Assembly: GCF_012650175.1 (NCBI RefSeq)
Contig: NZ_JAAILI010000057.1
Coordinates: 1 to 54,694, forward strand
Reading direction: 5' to 3'
Source: Sphingomonas sp. S2M10
Lineage (GTDB): Bacteria; Pseudomonadota; Alphaproteobacteria; Sphingomonadales; Sphingomonadaceae
DNA length: 54,694 bases
Below the pieces are notes generated by a model. The model ran no database searches. It saw only the letters and a program-made list of their open reading frames with translations, and was not told the DNA's origin. The translations under genes were made by a program, and so were the position numbers. Each line of letters opens with the position of its first letter. The stretch's first letter is position 1. Positions 12,879 to 19,738 of this stretch are shown here, one piece after another.

Positions 12879-14558
12879 ATGAGCAGTAAGCCGAACGGAT
12901 TTCCCAAAAACATTCCGCTTCACGCACGTACCTATCGGAATTGGTCCCAGACGATTGTAGTGGATCCGCTTTGGACATGTGAGCCGAAAACGGCCGACGA
13001 GGTCGTCGAGGTGTGCAATTGGGCAGCGGCGCAGTCGCCGGCTTGGAAGATCAGGGCGAAGGGTATCCGCCATGGCTGGTCGCCGCTCACGGTCACGGCG
13101 GATACGAAGCCCGAGTCAAACGTCATCATCGTCGACACGACGAAATATCTGACCGCATTGCGTTTCGTGCCTGCGGCCGGCGATGCGCCGCCGATGGTGG
13201 TGGCGGACGCCGGCGCGACGATGCTGGATCTGCTGACCTTCCTGCAAAATCAGGCAGGCGGCAACGGGTCGGCGCCCGGCTTTGCCTTTCCGCACGTGCC
13301 GGCACCCGGGAACCTCACTGTCGGCGGCGTGCTCGCGATCAACGCGCACGGCACCGCCGTGCCTACCGCCAACGAACATTTCGCATCGTCCTACGGCTCG
13401 ATGAGCAACCACATCATGGCGTTCACCGCCGTCGTGTCGAGCGACGAAGCGCCCAACGCCTATGTCCTCAAGACCTTCCAGCGCGAGGATCCCGACGCCG
13501 CCGCCTTGCTGACGCATGCGGGCCGTGCGTTCATCGTCAGCGCGACCCTGCAGGTGATCGACAATTACAACCTGCGCTGTCAGAGCACGATGGACATTCT
13601 GTCCGACACCCTGTTCGCGGCTCCGGTGAACGGGACGCCACCAGCGCAGAGCCTGGCCAGTTTCCTCGAGGAGGCGGGCAGGGTCGAGGCGATCTGGTAC
13701 CCCTTCACCGACGATCCGTGGCTCAAGGTCTGGACCGTCACCCCGACCCAGCCGAGCGGATCGGTGCTGGTAACGGCGCCGTACAATTATGCCTTTTCGG
13801 ACAATCTGCCCACCTGGGTCACCAGCATGCTGAGCTGGATCACAACCGTGGCGCCGGCATCCACGCCGACGTTTCAGAAGCTGTTCTCGGACTTTACCAA
13901 GGCCTCTCTGGAAGACGGGCTGACGGATTTGTGGGGGGCGTCGATGAACACGCTGCTCTACATCAAGGATACCACGCTGCGGGTCACCGCCAATGGCTAT
14001 GCCATCCAGATGAAGCGCGCCGATGTACAGCAGGCGGTGCATGATTTCGCACAACAGTTCGAGAAGATGCTGGCAAGCTATGCCGCGAAGGACCAGTATC
14101 CGGTCAATTCCCCGCTCGAGATACGCGTGACCGGGTTGGACGATACCGCGCAGGTCTTTGCGCCGGCTGGGACGACCCTGTCGACGCCGTTGATCTCGTC
14201 GCTGACCTATGACGATGTCGCCAAAGCGAACGGTTATGACTGCGCGGTGTGGTTCGACGTGTTGACCCTCCCCGGCACGCACTATTCGAACCAGTTCTAC
14301 ACCGAGCTCGAGGCCTGGTTCTGCCAGCGCTTCGTCGCACCAGCCGCGCGCCTGTTTCCCGAATGGTCGAAGGGCTGGGCGTACACCGATGCGGGCGGCT
14401 GGACCGATGCCGATTTCTTGGCGCACGTCCGTACCCAGTTTACGACGGGCCGGACATCGACGACCAACTGGAATGCGGTCGTGGCGACGTTGCAGCACTA
14501 TGATCAGGCGGATCTGTTCTCCAACGCCTTTCTAGACAAGCTGTTCGTACCGAATTGA
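12879..14558 (+). CDS. VAO-family FAD oxidase, type II cholesterol-oxidase-like
   Basis: A 559-residue flavoprotein. The N-terminal FAD-binding domain (about 30-215) contains KGIRHGWSPL, whose His65 aligns with the histidine that covalently binds FAD in Brevibacterium type II cholesterol oxidase, and the pyrophosphate-binding segment GNLTVGGVLAINAHGTA. The rest resembles the cholesterol-oxidase substrate-binding domain. It would oxidise a hydrophobic alcohol with O2. No signal peptide is seen, unlike secreted homologues. The start was chosen because GGAG lies six bases before the ATG at 12879; an ATG 12 bases earlier has no such site. It ends 411 bases before the RiPP precursors, on the same strand. 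Whether it belongs to that pathway or to sterol/lipid catabolism is open. Confidence 0.82.
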   Translation: MSSKPNGFPKNIPLHARTYRNWSQTIVVDPLWTCEPKTADEVVEVCNWAAAQSPAWKIRAKGIRHGWSPLTVTADTKPESNVIIVDTTKYLTALRFVPAAGDAPPMVVADAGATMLDLLTFLQNQAGGNGSAPGFAFPHVPAPGNLTVGGVLAINAHGTAVPTANEHFASSYGSMSNHIMAFTAVVSSDEAPNAYVLKTFQREDPDAAALLTHAGRAFIVSATLQVIDNYNLRCQSTMDILSDTLFAAPVNGTPPAQSLASFLEEAGRVEAIWYPFTDDPWLKVWTVTPTQPSGSVLVTAPYNYAFSDNLPTWVTSMLSWITTVAPASTPTFQKLFSDFTKASLEDGLTDLWGASMNTLLYIKDTTLRVTANGYAIQMKRADVQQAVHDFAQQFEKMLASYAAKDQYPVNSPLEIRVTGLDDTAQVFAPAGTTLSTPLISSLTYDDVAKANGYDCAVWFDVLTLPGTHYSNQFYTELEAWFCQRFVAPAARLFPEWSKGWAYTDAGGWTDADFLAHVRTQFTTGRTSTTNWNAVVATLQHYDQADLFSNAFLDKLFVPN

Positions 14559-14640
14559 GGGCCGTTCGATGTCGAGGCAAGCCTCGTCTGGGTGGTGCAG
14601 GAGCACGCGTTCTGTCCGCGTCTCAGCGACATATTGTCAA

Positions 14641-14667
14641 ATATCACGCAAGCCGACTGCGTGATAT
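14641..14667. promoter_or_regulatory. perfect 10-bp inverted repeat, operator candidate
   Basis: ATATCACGCA, seven bases, TGCGTGATAT. The symmetry is perfect and there is no T-tract. It lies 83 bases after the FAD oxidase stop and about 170 bases upstream of the precursor promoter. It could bind a dimeric regulator or form a weak 3' hairpin for the oxidase transcript. Confidence 0.45.
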
Positions 14668-14835
14668 CGCACATGACATGCTGTTGACGCATGCCACTGA
14701 TCAACTCGGCGCCGTATCTCTGGTCCGAAAACTGCCAATCCCGATGTTGGTTTATGATCTAAGCCAATATGGATATTGATGGCGATGTGGTTCTGCTGCC
14801 ACAACAATGTTGATTGGATTCCATGTGAAAGACAA

Positions 14836-14864
14836 TTGACTCGCAAAGGGGGCGGCCGCATAAT
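14836..14864 (+). promoter_or_regulatory. sigma-70-like promoter of the RiPP precursor genes
   Basis: TTGACT at 14836-14841 and CATAAT at 14859-14864 are separated by exactly 17 bases. Each differs from the E. coli consensus in one position. It is the best promoter match found in this part of the window and sits about 105 bases before the first precursor start codon. Confidence 0.6.
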
Positions 14865-14969
14865 CACCGATACTGGCTTTCACGCTGGTCAATGGTACGA
14901 TCCCTAGATCGTGCTGATCATGGTCATCACCCCGTTTGCATCCGACGTTCAACATTGGAGGAGTGAATC

Positions 14970-15119
14970 ATGGCCGACTTCAATCAGCAAGAATCCGCGA
15001 AGCTCGTCGAAGAAGAGCGCATCACGAGCGCGATCGAGCAGGAACTGACCGACGACCAGCTCGTCCAGCTTGCCGAGGGCGCGAGCTCCTGGGGCGCCAA
15101 CTGCAACAAGTCCTGCTGA
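14970..15119 (+). CDS. lanthipeptide-like RiPP precursor 1
   Basis: A 49-residue peptide too short for routine gene calling. A perfect Shine-Dalgarno (GGAGGAG) lies six bases before the ATG. The acidic, helical leader (residues 1-38) contains ERITSAIEQELTDDQLVQL and ends AEGA, resembling class II lanthipeptide leaders of the ELxxxxLxxVAGG type. The core would be SSWGANCNKSC (39-49): Ser39, Ser40 and Ser48 can supply dehydroalanine, Cys45 and Cys49 can supply thiols, and there is no Thr. A near copy follows 141 bases downstream and a LanM gene lies in the downstream operon. Precursor identity is inferred from leader style, duplication and context. Where the leader is cut (after EG or GA) is unknown. 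Confidence 0.85.
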   Translation: MADFNQQESAKLVEEERITSAIEQELTDDQLVQLAEGASSWGANCNKSC

Positions 15120-15125
15120 ACCGGC

Positions 15126-15164
15126 GGGCAGCGTACCGCTCGCACCAGGTGAGCGGCGCTGCCC
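15126..15164 (+). terminator. hairpin after precursor 1
   Basis: Begins six bases after the stop codon. GGGCAGCG (15126-15133) pairs with CGCTGCCC (15157-15164), and CCGCTC (15136-15141) pairs with GAGCGG (15151-15156) around a 9-base loop. No T-run follows, so this is more likely a partial terminator or mRNA-stabilising structure than a full stop. Confidence 0.5.
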
Positions 15165-15260
15165 AATGGGCCCAGCAACATCGCATTCCGGGGGGGCACA
15201 GCGGAGCCGCCAATCCTGGCCTTCCCGCCGGAGTCCTCCGCGCAAGATGGGAGAACATCC

Positions 15261-15410
15261 ATGGCCGACGTGAATCCGCAGGACATCGCGAAACTTGCCG
15301 AAGAAGAGCGCATCACCAGCGCGATCGAGCAGGAACTCACCGATGACCAGCTCGTCCAGCTCGCCGAAGGCGCGAGCTCGTGGGGCGCGAACTGCAACCA
15401 GAATTGCTGA
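15261..15410 (+). CDS. lanthipeptide-like RiPP precursor 2
   Basis: A second 49-residue precursor, identical to the first at 42 positions (differences at residues 4, 6, 8, 9, 13, 47 and 48). GGGAGA lies seven bases before the ATG. The leader body ERITSAIEQELTDDQLVQL and the AEGA junction are unchanged. The core SSWGANCNQNC keeps Ser39, Ser40, Cys45 and Cys49 but replaces Lys47-Ser48 with Gln-Asn. Exactly two dehydratable residues therefore face two cysteines, which would allow two overlapping thioether rings. The changes are concentrated in the N-terminal leader and inside the core, as expected for a duplicated gene diversifying under the same enzymes. Confidence 0.85.
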   Translation: MADVNPQDIAKLAEEERITSAIEQELTDDQLVQLAEGASSWGANCNQNC

Positions 15411-15981
15411 GCCTGCGGGCGGCGGCGCCTCGCGATCCCAATGCGGGGCGCCAACCGTCCCCCTGTCGGTGGGAGCCATCGACCTATGTGATCATGCGCG
15501 AAGACCGTGCCGCCGCGCGAATGCGATCGGGCGGGTGACAAGGGGGCGATGGATGTTGGCCGTAGACGGGGCCGGTGGCCAAGGTGAGAGGCCAGGCAGA
15601 CGGGCGTGGGCAGCGCGTCAGCGTCAGGGGTTTGGCGCAATCGCGATCGCACAGGCGGACCGTTGCCCTGGATTGGCGATCCAGGCCGAGCGCGTCGAGC
15701 ATCCAGACGCGGGTGGAACTGCAGCCGCCGCTGCGCGGCTCGGGAATGCTCGCAAGATCCCGACTGCCCGTGCGACGGCCCATTCTCCGTCCGGAACGCT
15801 GCTCTTCGCGACCGAGCGCGCGTGCCGGTCTGCCCCCGTCGGTGCTCTGCGAGGGGTGGCGCTTCTTCCTTTCGGAAGGGGGCTGTCCGTGCGGTGGCGG
15901 TCGCAATCGGCGCGCTTGCGGGGCGGTCGATCGGCGGCGCTGCGCGCGATCTGCGCCGATCGGCGCTGAGGGGGCGTCGAT
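15411..15981. other. non-coding gap between precursors and enzyme operon (571 bp)
   Basis: Several overlapping frames are open simply because the DNA is very GC-rich. None has a credible start site, a recognisable product or consistent codon pattern, and the LAEGA leader motif does not recur. The gap contains the hairpin at 15424-15452 and small stems further on. It may act as an attenuating leader that keeps enzyme expression below precursor expression, or carry a separate enzyme promoter that I could not identify. Confidence 0.5.
15424..15452 (+). terminator. hairpin after precursor 2
   Basis: GGCGCC-T-CGC (15424-15433) pairs with GCG-G-GGCGCC (15443-15452), ten pairs including one G-U, around a 9-base loop. 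It starts 14 bases after the stop codon. No T-tract follows. It mirrors the hairpin after precursor 1 in position but not in sequence. Confidence 0.45.
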
Positions 15982-17061
15982 ATGGCCACCGCCCATACCA
16001 TGCGCGATGCGCACACGTCGCGCTTCGGCGAACTATGGCCGCTGCTGGCCCCGTATCTCGACTCCGCTCTGGCACCGCTCGCCAACCGTCCCTGGATGCA
16101 CGAGTTTCTGAGCTTCGTGCCGCGGAGCGCGACCGATTATCTTGGCTTCGAGGCGCGCCTGGGAGCGGAGGACGGCGCGACCGACTGCGCGCTCAATCTC
16201 AGTGCGGCAGCGCCGGAATGGCTGCGCAGCGGGCTGCCGGAGGCATCCGCGCCCGATGGTGCGGAATGGGACCGCATCCGCGCCTTTCTGGCGCTCTGGG
16301 TCGAGAGCGGCATGCCGCCGCTTGGCGACATGACGCGCGTCTGGCTGGAATTCGACATGGCGGCGGCGCCCGCGCTGCTGCCCAATCTGATGTTCGGCTA
16401 TTGGCCGCGCGGGCATGAGCCGATGCGAACGCGCGCATGGCTGCTCGACCGGGCGATTCCCGCAGCGCTCGGCGCTCCGCTGCCGCCGGTCACGCGCGGC
16501 TTGCTCGAGGGCGGGCTCGATGCGTGCGTCGGCGCCAATGACTTCCAGATTGGGCTGATGAGCGCGCGCGCGTTGCCTGCGGTTCGCCTGTGCGTGTTCG
16601 ACCTGCCCGATGCTGCGCTGGCCGATCTCGTCGCGGCGATCGGCTGGCGCGGCGATGTCGGTCAGGTCGCCGCGCTGGTCGCGGCATTGCGGCCGCACGC
16701 TGATTTCGTGGGACTGCATTTCGATCTGGCAGGAATGGCGCTGCCCCGCATCGGCATCGAGCCGGGCTTCGTGGCTTCGAGCTGGCGGCGGCAGCCGCAT
16801 CTCGAATCGCGGTGGGCCGGGCAACTTGATGTGTTCGCGGGGCTGGGCGCGCTCACGCCCGCCAAGCGCGCCGCGCTGCTGGCCTGGCCGGGCCATGCCC
16901 AGGTGATGCTGGACGGGCGCCCCATGGTCTTGCTGCGCGGGCTCAGCCATCTCAAGCTGGTGCTGCCGGGCGACGGCCGCGTCGAAGGCAAGGCCTATTT
17001 CGGACTCGCCGTGCGCGAACTGGCGCAGGCGGGCGCAGGTGAATCCGATGCTCTCGGCTGA
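15982..17061 (+). CDS. hypothetical protein, first gene of the RiPP enzyme operon
   Basis: A 359-residue soluble protein that I do not recognise. GAGGGGG lies upstream of the ATG. It has no signal peptide or membrane helix and is rich in Ala, Leu and Trp. Noticeable segments are FVGLHFDLAGMALPRIGIEP (about 237-256), LTPAKRAALLAWPGHAQV (about 290-307) and the C-terminal HLKLVLPGDGRVEGKAYFGL. The alternating hydrophobic strands and late lysines could fit a beta-rich ligand-binding fold, but this is only an impression. It overlaps the terpene-cyclase-like gene by 14 bases, so it is co-translated with the oxygenases and LanM. A role in core modification or immunity is inferred from context alone. 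Confidence 0.75.
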   Translation: MATAHTMRDAHTSRFGELWPLLAPYLDSALAPLANRPWMHEFLSFVPRSATDYLGFEARLGAEDGATDCALNLSAAAPEWLRSGLPEASAPDGAEWDRIRAFLALWVESGMPPLGDMTRVWLEFDMAAAPALLPNLMFGYWPRGHEPMRTRAWLLDRAIPAALGAPLPPVTRGLLEGGLDACVGANDFQIGLMSARALPAVRLCVFDLPDAALADLVAAIGWRGDVGQVAALVAALRPHADFVGLHFDLAGMALPRIGIEPGFVASSWRRQPHLESRWAGQLDVFAGLGALTPAKRAALLAWPGHAQVMLDGRPMVLLRGLSHLKLVLPGDGRVEGKAYFGLAVRELAQAGAGESDALG

Positions 17062-18088
17062 GGCGGCCACCCGGATCGACATCGAACCCGTTGCCGCACG
17101 AGCGCGCGATTTCCTGCTCGCCGGCCAGGACGCGCGCGGCGCGTGGCGTGATTTTTTCCTGCCTGCGGGCGAGAGCGACGGCTGGGTAACCGCCTATGTC
17201 GCGCTCGCGCTCGCCAAGGCGGGCGATCCCGAGGGGTGGGCGGCGGCGCTTCGCGGCTGGTCGCATCTCGAGGCTGCCGTGAAGCCCGAGGGGGGGTGGG
17301 GATATAACGCCGCGACGCCCGTCGATGCCGACAGCACGCTCTGGGCGCTACGGCTGGCCGAGGCGCTGGGCGTTACGGCGAGCGACGCGGCGCGGCGGGG
17401 CCTCGCCGTCCTCGAAACGCATCGCCGGCGCGACGGCGGCTTGGCCACCTATGCCAGCCCGGCGGGCCCGCGCGGCTATGTCGGGCTGCCGGCGAGCGTC
17501 GATTTCAGCGCCTGGGCGCTTCCCCATGCATGTGTGAGCGCGGCGGCGGCAGCGCTGTCGGGCATGCGCGACGATCCGCTCGCGACCTGGCTGGGTGCGA
17601 TGCAGGCCGAGGACGGGCATTGGCCGAGCTATTGGTGGTTCGATCCCGGCTATGCCACCGCGGAGGCGGTCGAGGCGCTCCCTCCCGGCGCCGCGCGCGA
17701 TCGGGCGGCGCGCTTTGCCGAGGCGCGTCTGCAGGTGCTGGCGATGATGGCGCCGCCGCCGGCCTTCGCGCTTTCGCATGTCGTGCGCGTGCTGGCAGTG
17801 GCGCGATCGTCGATGCTCGAAACGGCGGTGGCGCTGCTCGCGGCGACGCAGGCGGAGAATGGCAGCTGGCCCGCCTCGGCGCGGCTGCGCGTCCCCGCGC
17901 CCGATTGCGTGACGCCGAGCGACGCAGCTGCATGGACGCCCTGGCATGGGCTTCGCGCGCTTCCGATGACGCTGGAGGCAGTGCTGGCAGCGACCTTCCA
18001 GATCACCAGTCTCGACCATCGCCGCGCCTTTACCACGGCAACGGCATTGCGGGCGTTGACTGCGGCGTCGGCGGCGTCGCGGCCGTGA
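17048..18088 (+). CDS. squalene-cyclase-like (terpene cyclase/prenyltransferase fold) repeat protein
   Basis: A 346-residue protein with repeated helix pairs and QW-type signatures: KPEGGWGYNA (about 82-91), HRRRDGGLATYAS, QAEDGHWPSYWWF and QAENGSWPAS. After the first repeat it reads VDADST, reminiscent of the class II cyclase catalytic DxDD (squalene-hopene cyclase has DxDDTA) but with Ser in place of the last Asp. The start at 17048 has AGGTGA five bases upstream; a GTG nine bases earlier is possible. The stop overlaps the next start (GTGA). In this operon it may modify the peptide, make a lipid substituent, or serve as a binding scaffold. The alpha/alpha toroid resembles LanC, but the cysteine zinc ligands are absent. 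Confidence 0.72.
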   Translation: MLSAEAATRIDIEPVAARARDFLLAGQDARGAWRDFFLPAGESDGWVTAYVALALAKAGDPEGWAAALRGWSHLEAAVKPEGGWGYNAATPVDADSTLWALRLAEALGVTASDAARRGLAVLETHRRRDGGLATYASPAGPRGYVGLPASVDFSAWALPHACVSAAAAALSGMRDDPLATWLGAMQAEDGHWPSYWWFDPGYATAEAVEALPPGAARDRAARFAEARLQVLAMMAPPPAFALSHVVRVLAVARSSMLETAVALLAATQAENGSWPASARLRVPAPDCVTPSDAAAWTPWHGLRALPMTLEAVLAATFQITSLDHRRAFTTATALRALTAASAASRP

Positions 18089-18843
18089 CCGGCGGCGTCG
18101 CTATCGATGCCGCGCGGGCGGCGCTGGACCGGGACGGGTTCGTCATCCTGCGCGGCGCGGTCGAGCGCGGCTGGATCGACGCGCACCGCGACGGGTTGTG
18201 CAGCTATGTCGCCCGCCACCGGGCGGGGATGGACGAGGCCGGCCGGGCCGTGGGCACCAGCGCCGTCGCGCCGACCTTCACGCTCGGCGATGCGCCGCCC
18301 GACGTCGCCGCCTTCGTCACCGATGCCCGGCTCGGCGCGCTCGCCGCCGCCCTGCTGGCGGTGCGCTCGGTGCGGCTTCTGCACTATTGCGGCTTCTTCA
18401 AGCCCCCCGCCGGCCGGCCGACGCCGTGGCACCGCGATCAGGATTTCCTTCCGCTGGATACCGACCGGCTGATCACCGCCTGGCTGCCGCTGGTGGAGAT
18501 CGACGCGACGATGGGCATGCTGGCATTCGCGCACGGCTCCCACCGCGATCCGCGTTCGGCCGAGGCCTTTGCCCGCAGCGACAGCGGGCCGCTGTCGCCG
18601 GGCGACGTCTCGTTCCACCTCGGCGGCACGCTGCATGCCGCGGGCGGCAACCGCAGCGACCGGATGCGCGCGGTAATGGCGATGACCTTCTATCCGGACG
18701 GCGTACGGATCCGCGACGATGAAGGCGTGCCGTTCCGCGCCGCGCTGCGCGCCCATTATTTCGCCGATCTTGCCCCGGGTGAACTCGCCGCCGGGCCCGC
18801 CAATCCGCTGGTGCATGCCGGCGACCCGCCCGAGGGGAGATGA
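18085..18843 (+). CDS. PhyH-type Fe(II)/2-oxoglutarate dioxygenase 1
   Basis: A 252-residue double-stranded beta-helix oxygenase of the phytanoyl-CoA hydroxylase family. Visible elements are the N-terminal ALDRDGFVILRGAV, the iron ligands His116-x-Asp118 in PTPWHRDQDFLPLD, the distal His184 in GGTLHAAGGN, and Arg195 eleven residues later, which should bind the 2-oxoglutarate carboxylate. The GTG start overlaps the preceding stop (GTGA). It is followed after four bases by a second, divergent member of the family. Within the operon, hydroxylation of a residue of the RiPP core is the likely job (inference; CinX in cinnamycin biosynthesis is a precedent for an oxygenase of this type in lanthipeptides). 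Confidence 0.85.
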   Translation: MTGGVAIDAARAALDRDGFVILRGAVERGWIDAHRDGLCSYVARHRAGMDEAGRAVGTSAVAPTFTLGDAPPDVAAFVTDARLGALAAALLAVRSVRLLHYCGFFKPPAGRPTPWHRDQDFLPLDTDRLITAWLPLVEIDATMGMLAFAHGSHRDPRSAEAFARSDSGPLSPGDVSFHLGGTLHAAGGNRSDRMRAVMAMTFYPDGVRIRDDEGVPFRAALRAHYFADLAPGELAAGPANPLVHAGDPPEGR

Positions 18844-18847
18844 GGGG

Positions 18848-19738
18848 ATGACGACCGCGACGCTCGAAGCCGGCCTGCCGCCGCTCGATTCGCCCTATGC
18901 GGTGCCCGAGGCGGCACGCGCGGCGTTCGATCGCGATGGTCATGTCGCCTTGCCGGGGGTGCTGGCACCGGCCGAGCTCGACGCGTGTCGCACCGCGGTG
19001 CGGCACGCGGTGGCGGCCCATCTCGGTACGCACCACGCGCTGGAGGACGATGTCGCCGCGGCGGCGAACCGGTGGCAGTTCGTCAACAATCTGTGGACGC
19101 TGGATCGCCGGGTACGCGCACTGATCCATTCCCCCCGTCTTGCCCGGATCGCATCCCGGCTGCTCGATGCGCCGCGCATCCGACTGTTTCGCGATCAGAG
19201 CTATTTCAAGGGCGTGGGCGGGGCAGGGACGCCCTGGCATCAGGACGGCTATTTCATCCCGCTCGATACGCCCGCGATTCTGACGGCGTGGATCGCGCTC
19301 AGCGACATGAGTCCCGAAAGCTCGCCGATGACCTATGCGACCGGCTCGCACCGAAACGGCTTCCAGGGGCTTTCGCCCGGCGGGGAGCCGGCGATGCGCG
19401 CGTTCGAGCGCATGCTGGGCGGCAAGGGCTATCCGTTCACGACCTATGACGGGCTGAAGGCGGGCGACGTCGCCTTTCATGCCGCCTGGACGATGCACGC
19501 GACCTTTGCGCACAGCGCGCCGGTGCCGCGCGAGGCGGTCGTGATCGTCTATTTCGCGGACGGCGCGCGCGTCGTCGTCGATCCGCCGCCGGGAACACCT
19601 GGAGCTCCCTATCCGCAGGTGGCGCAGGTGCGGGCGAACAGCCGGGCAATTTCGCTGCCGGGGCTTGGCCATGGCGACCTGGCAAATTCGCCGATGACCC
19701 CGATCCTCTACGATAGCGTGACGGATCCGGACGCGTGA
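18848..19738 (+). CDS. PhyH-type Fe(II)/2-oxoglutarate dioxygenase 2
   Basis: A 296-residue member of the same superfamily: AAFDRDGHVALPGVLAPAEL near the N-terminus, HxD ligands His131 and Asp133 in GTPWHQDGYFIPLD, and a distal His222 in TFAHSAPVPR. The canonical Arg eleven residues after the distal His is not obvious (Arg228 is closer), so co-substrate binding may differ. It is only distantly similar to the preceding oxygenase, so the pair is not a recent duplication. GAGGGG sits just before the ATG. The stop overlaps the GTG start of the JmjC gene. Confidence 0.85.
   Translation: MTTATLEAGLPPLDSPYAVPEAARAAFDRDGHVALPGVLAPAELDACRTAVRHAVAAHLGTHHALEDDVAAAANRWQFVNNLWTLDRRVRALIHSPRLARIASRLLDAPRIRLFRDQSYFKGVGGAGTPWHQDGYFIPLDTPAILTAWIALSDMSPESSPMTYATGSHRNGFQGLSPGGEPAMRAFERMLGGKGYPFTTYDGLKAGDVAFHAAWTMHATFAHSAPVPREAVVIVYFADGARVVVDPPPGTPGAPYPQVAQVRANSRAISLPGLGHGDLANSPMTPILYDSVTDPDA

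Larger units (their letters stand above)
14559..14969. other. intergenic region upstream of the RiPP precursors (411 bp)
   Basis: No gene is supported. The region is AT-richer than its surroundings and holds a perfect inverted repeat (14641-14667) and a strong promoter candidate (14836-14864). The sequence from the promoter to the first precursor would form a 5' leader of roughly 100 bases. Confidence 0.6.

Noticed and set aside
15261..15410. The precursor pair as a CRISPR-like or simple sequence repeat
   Set aside because: The repeat unit is a complete ORF with a ribosome binding site and differs mostly by coding changes, so gene duplication explains it.
15575..16111. Cys-containing open frame between the precursors and the enzyme operon as a possible third RiPP precursor
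   Set aside because: It lacks the ELTDDQL leader and a ribosome binding site, runs into the next gene in the wrong frame, and looks like GC-driven open frame.
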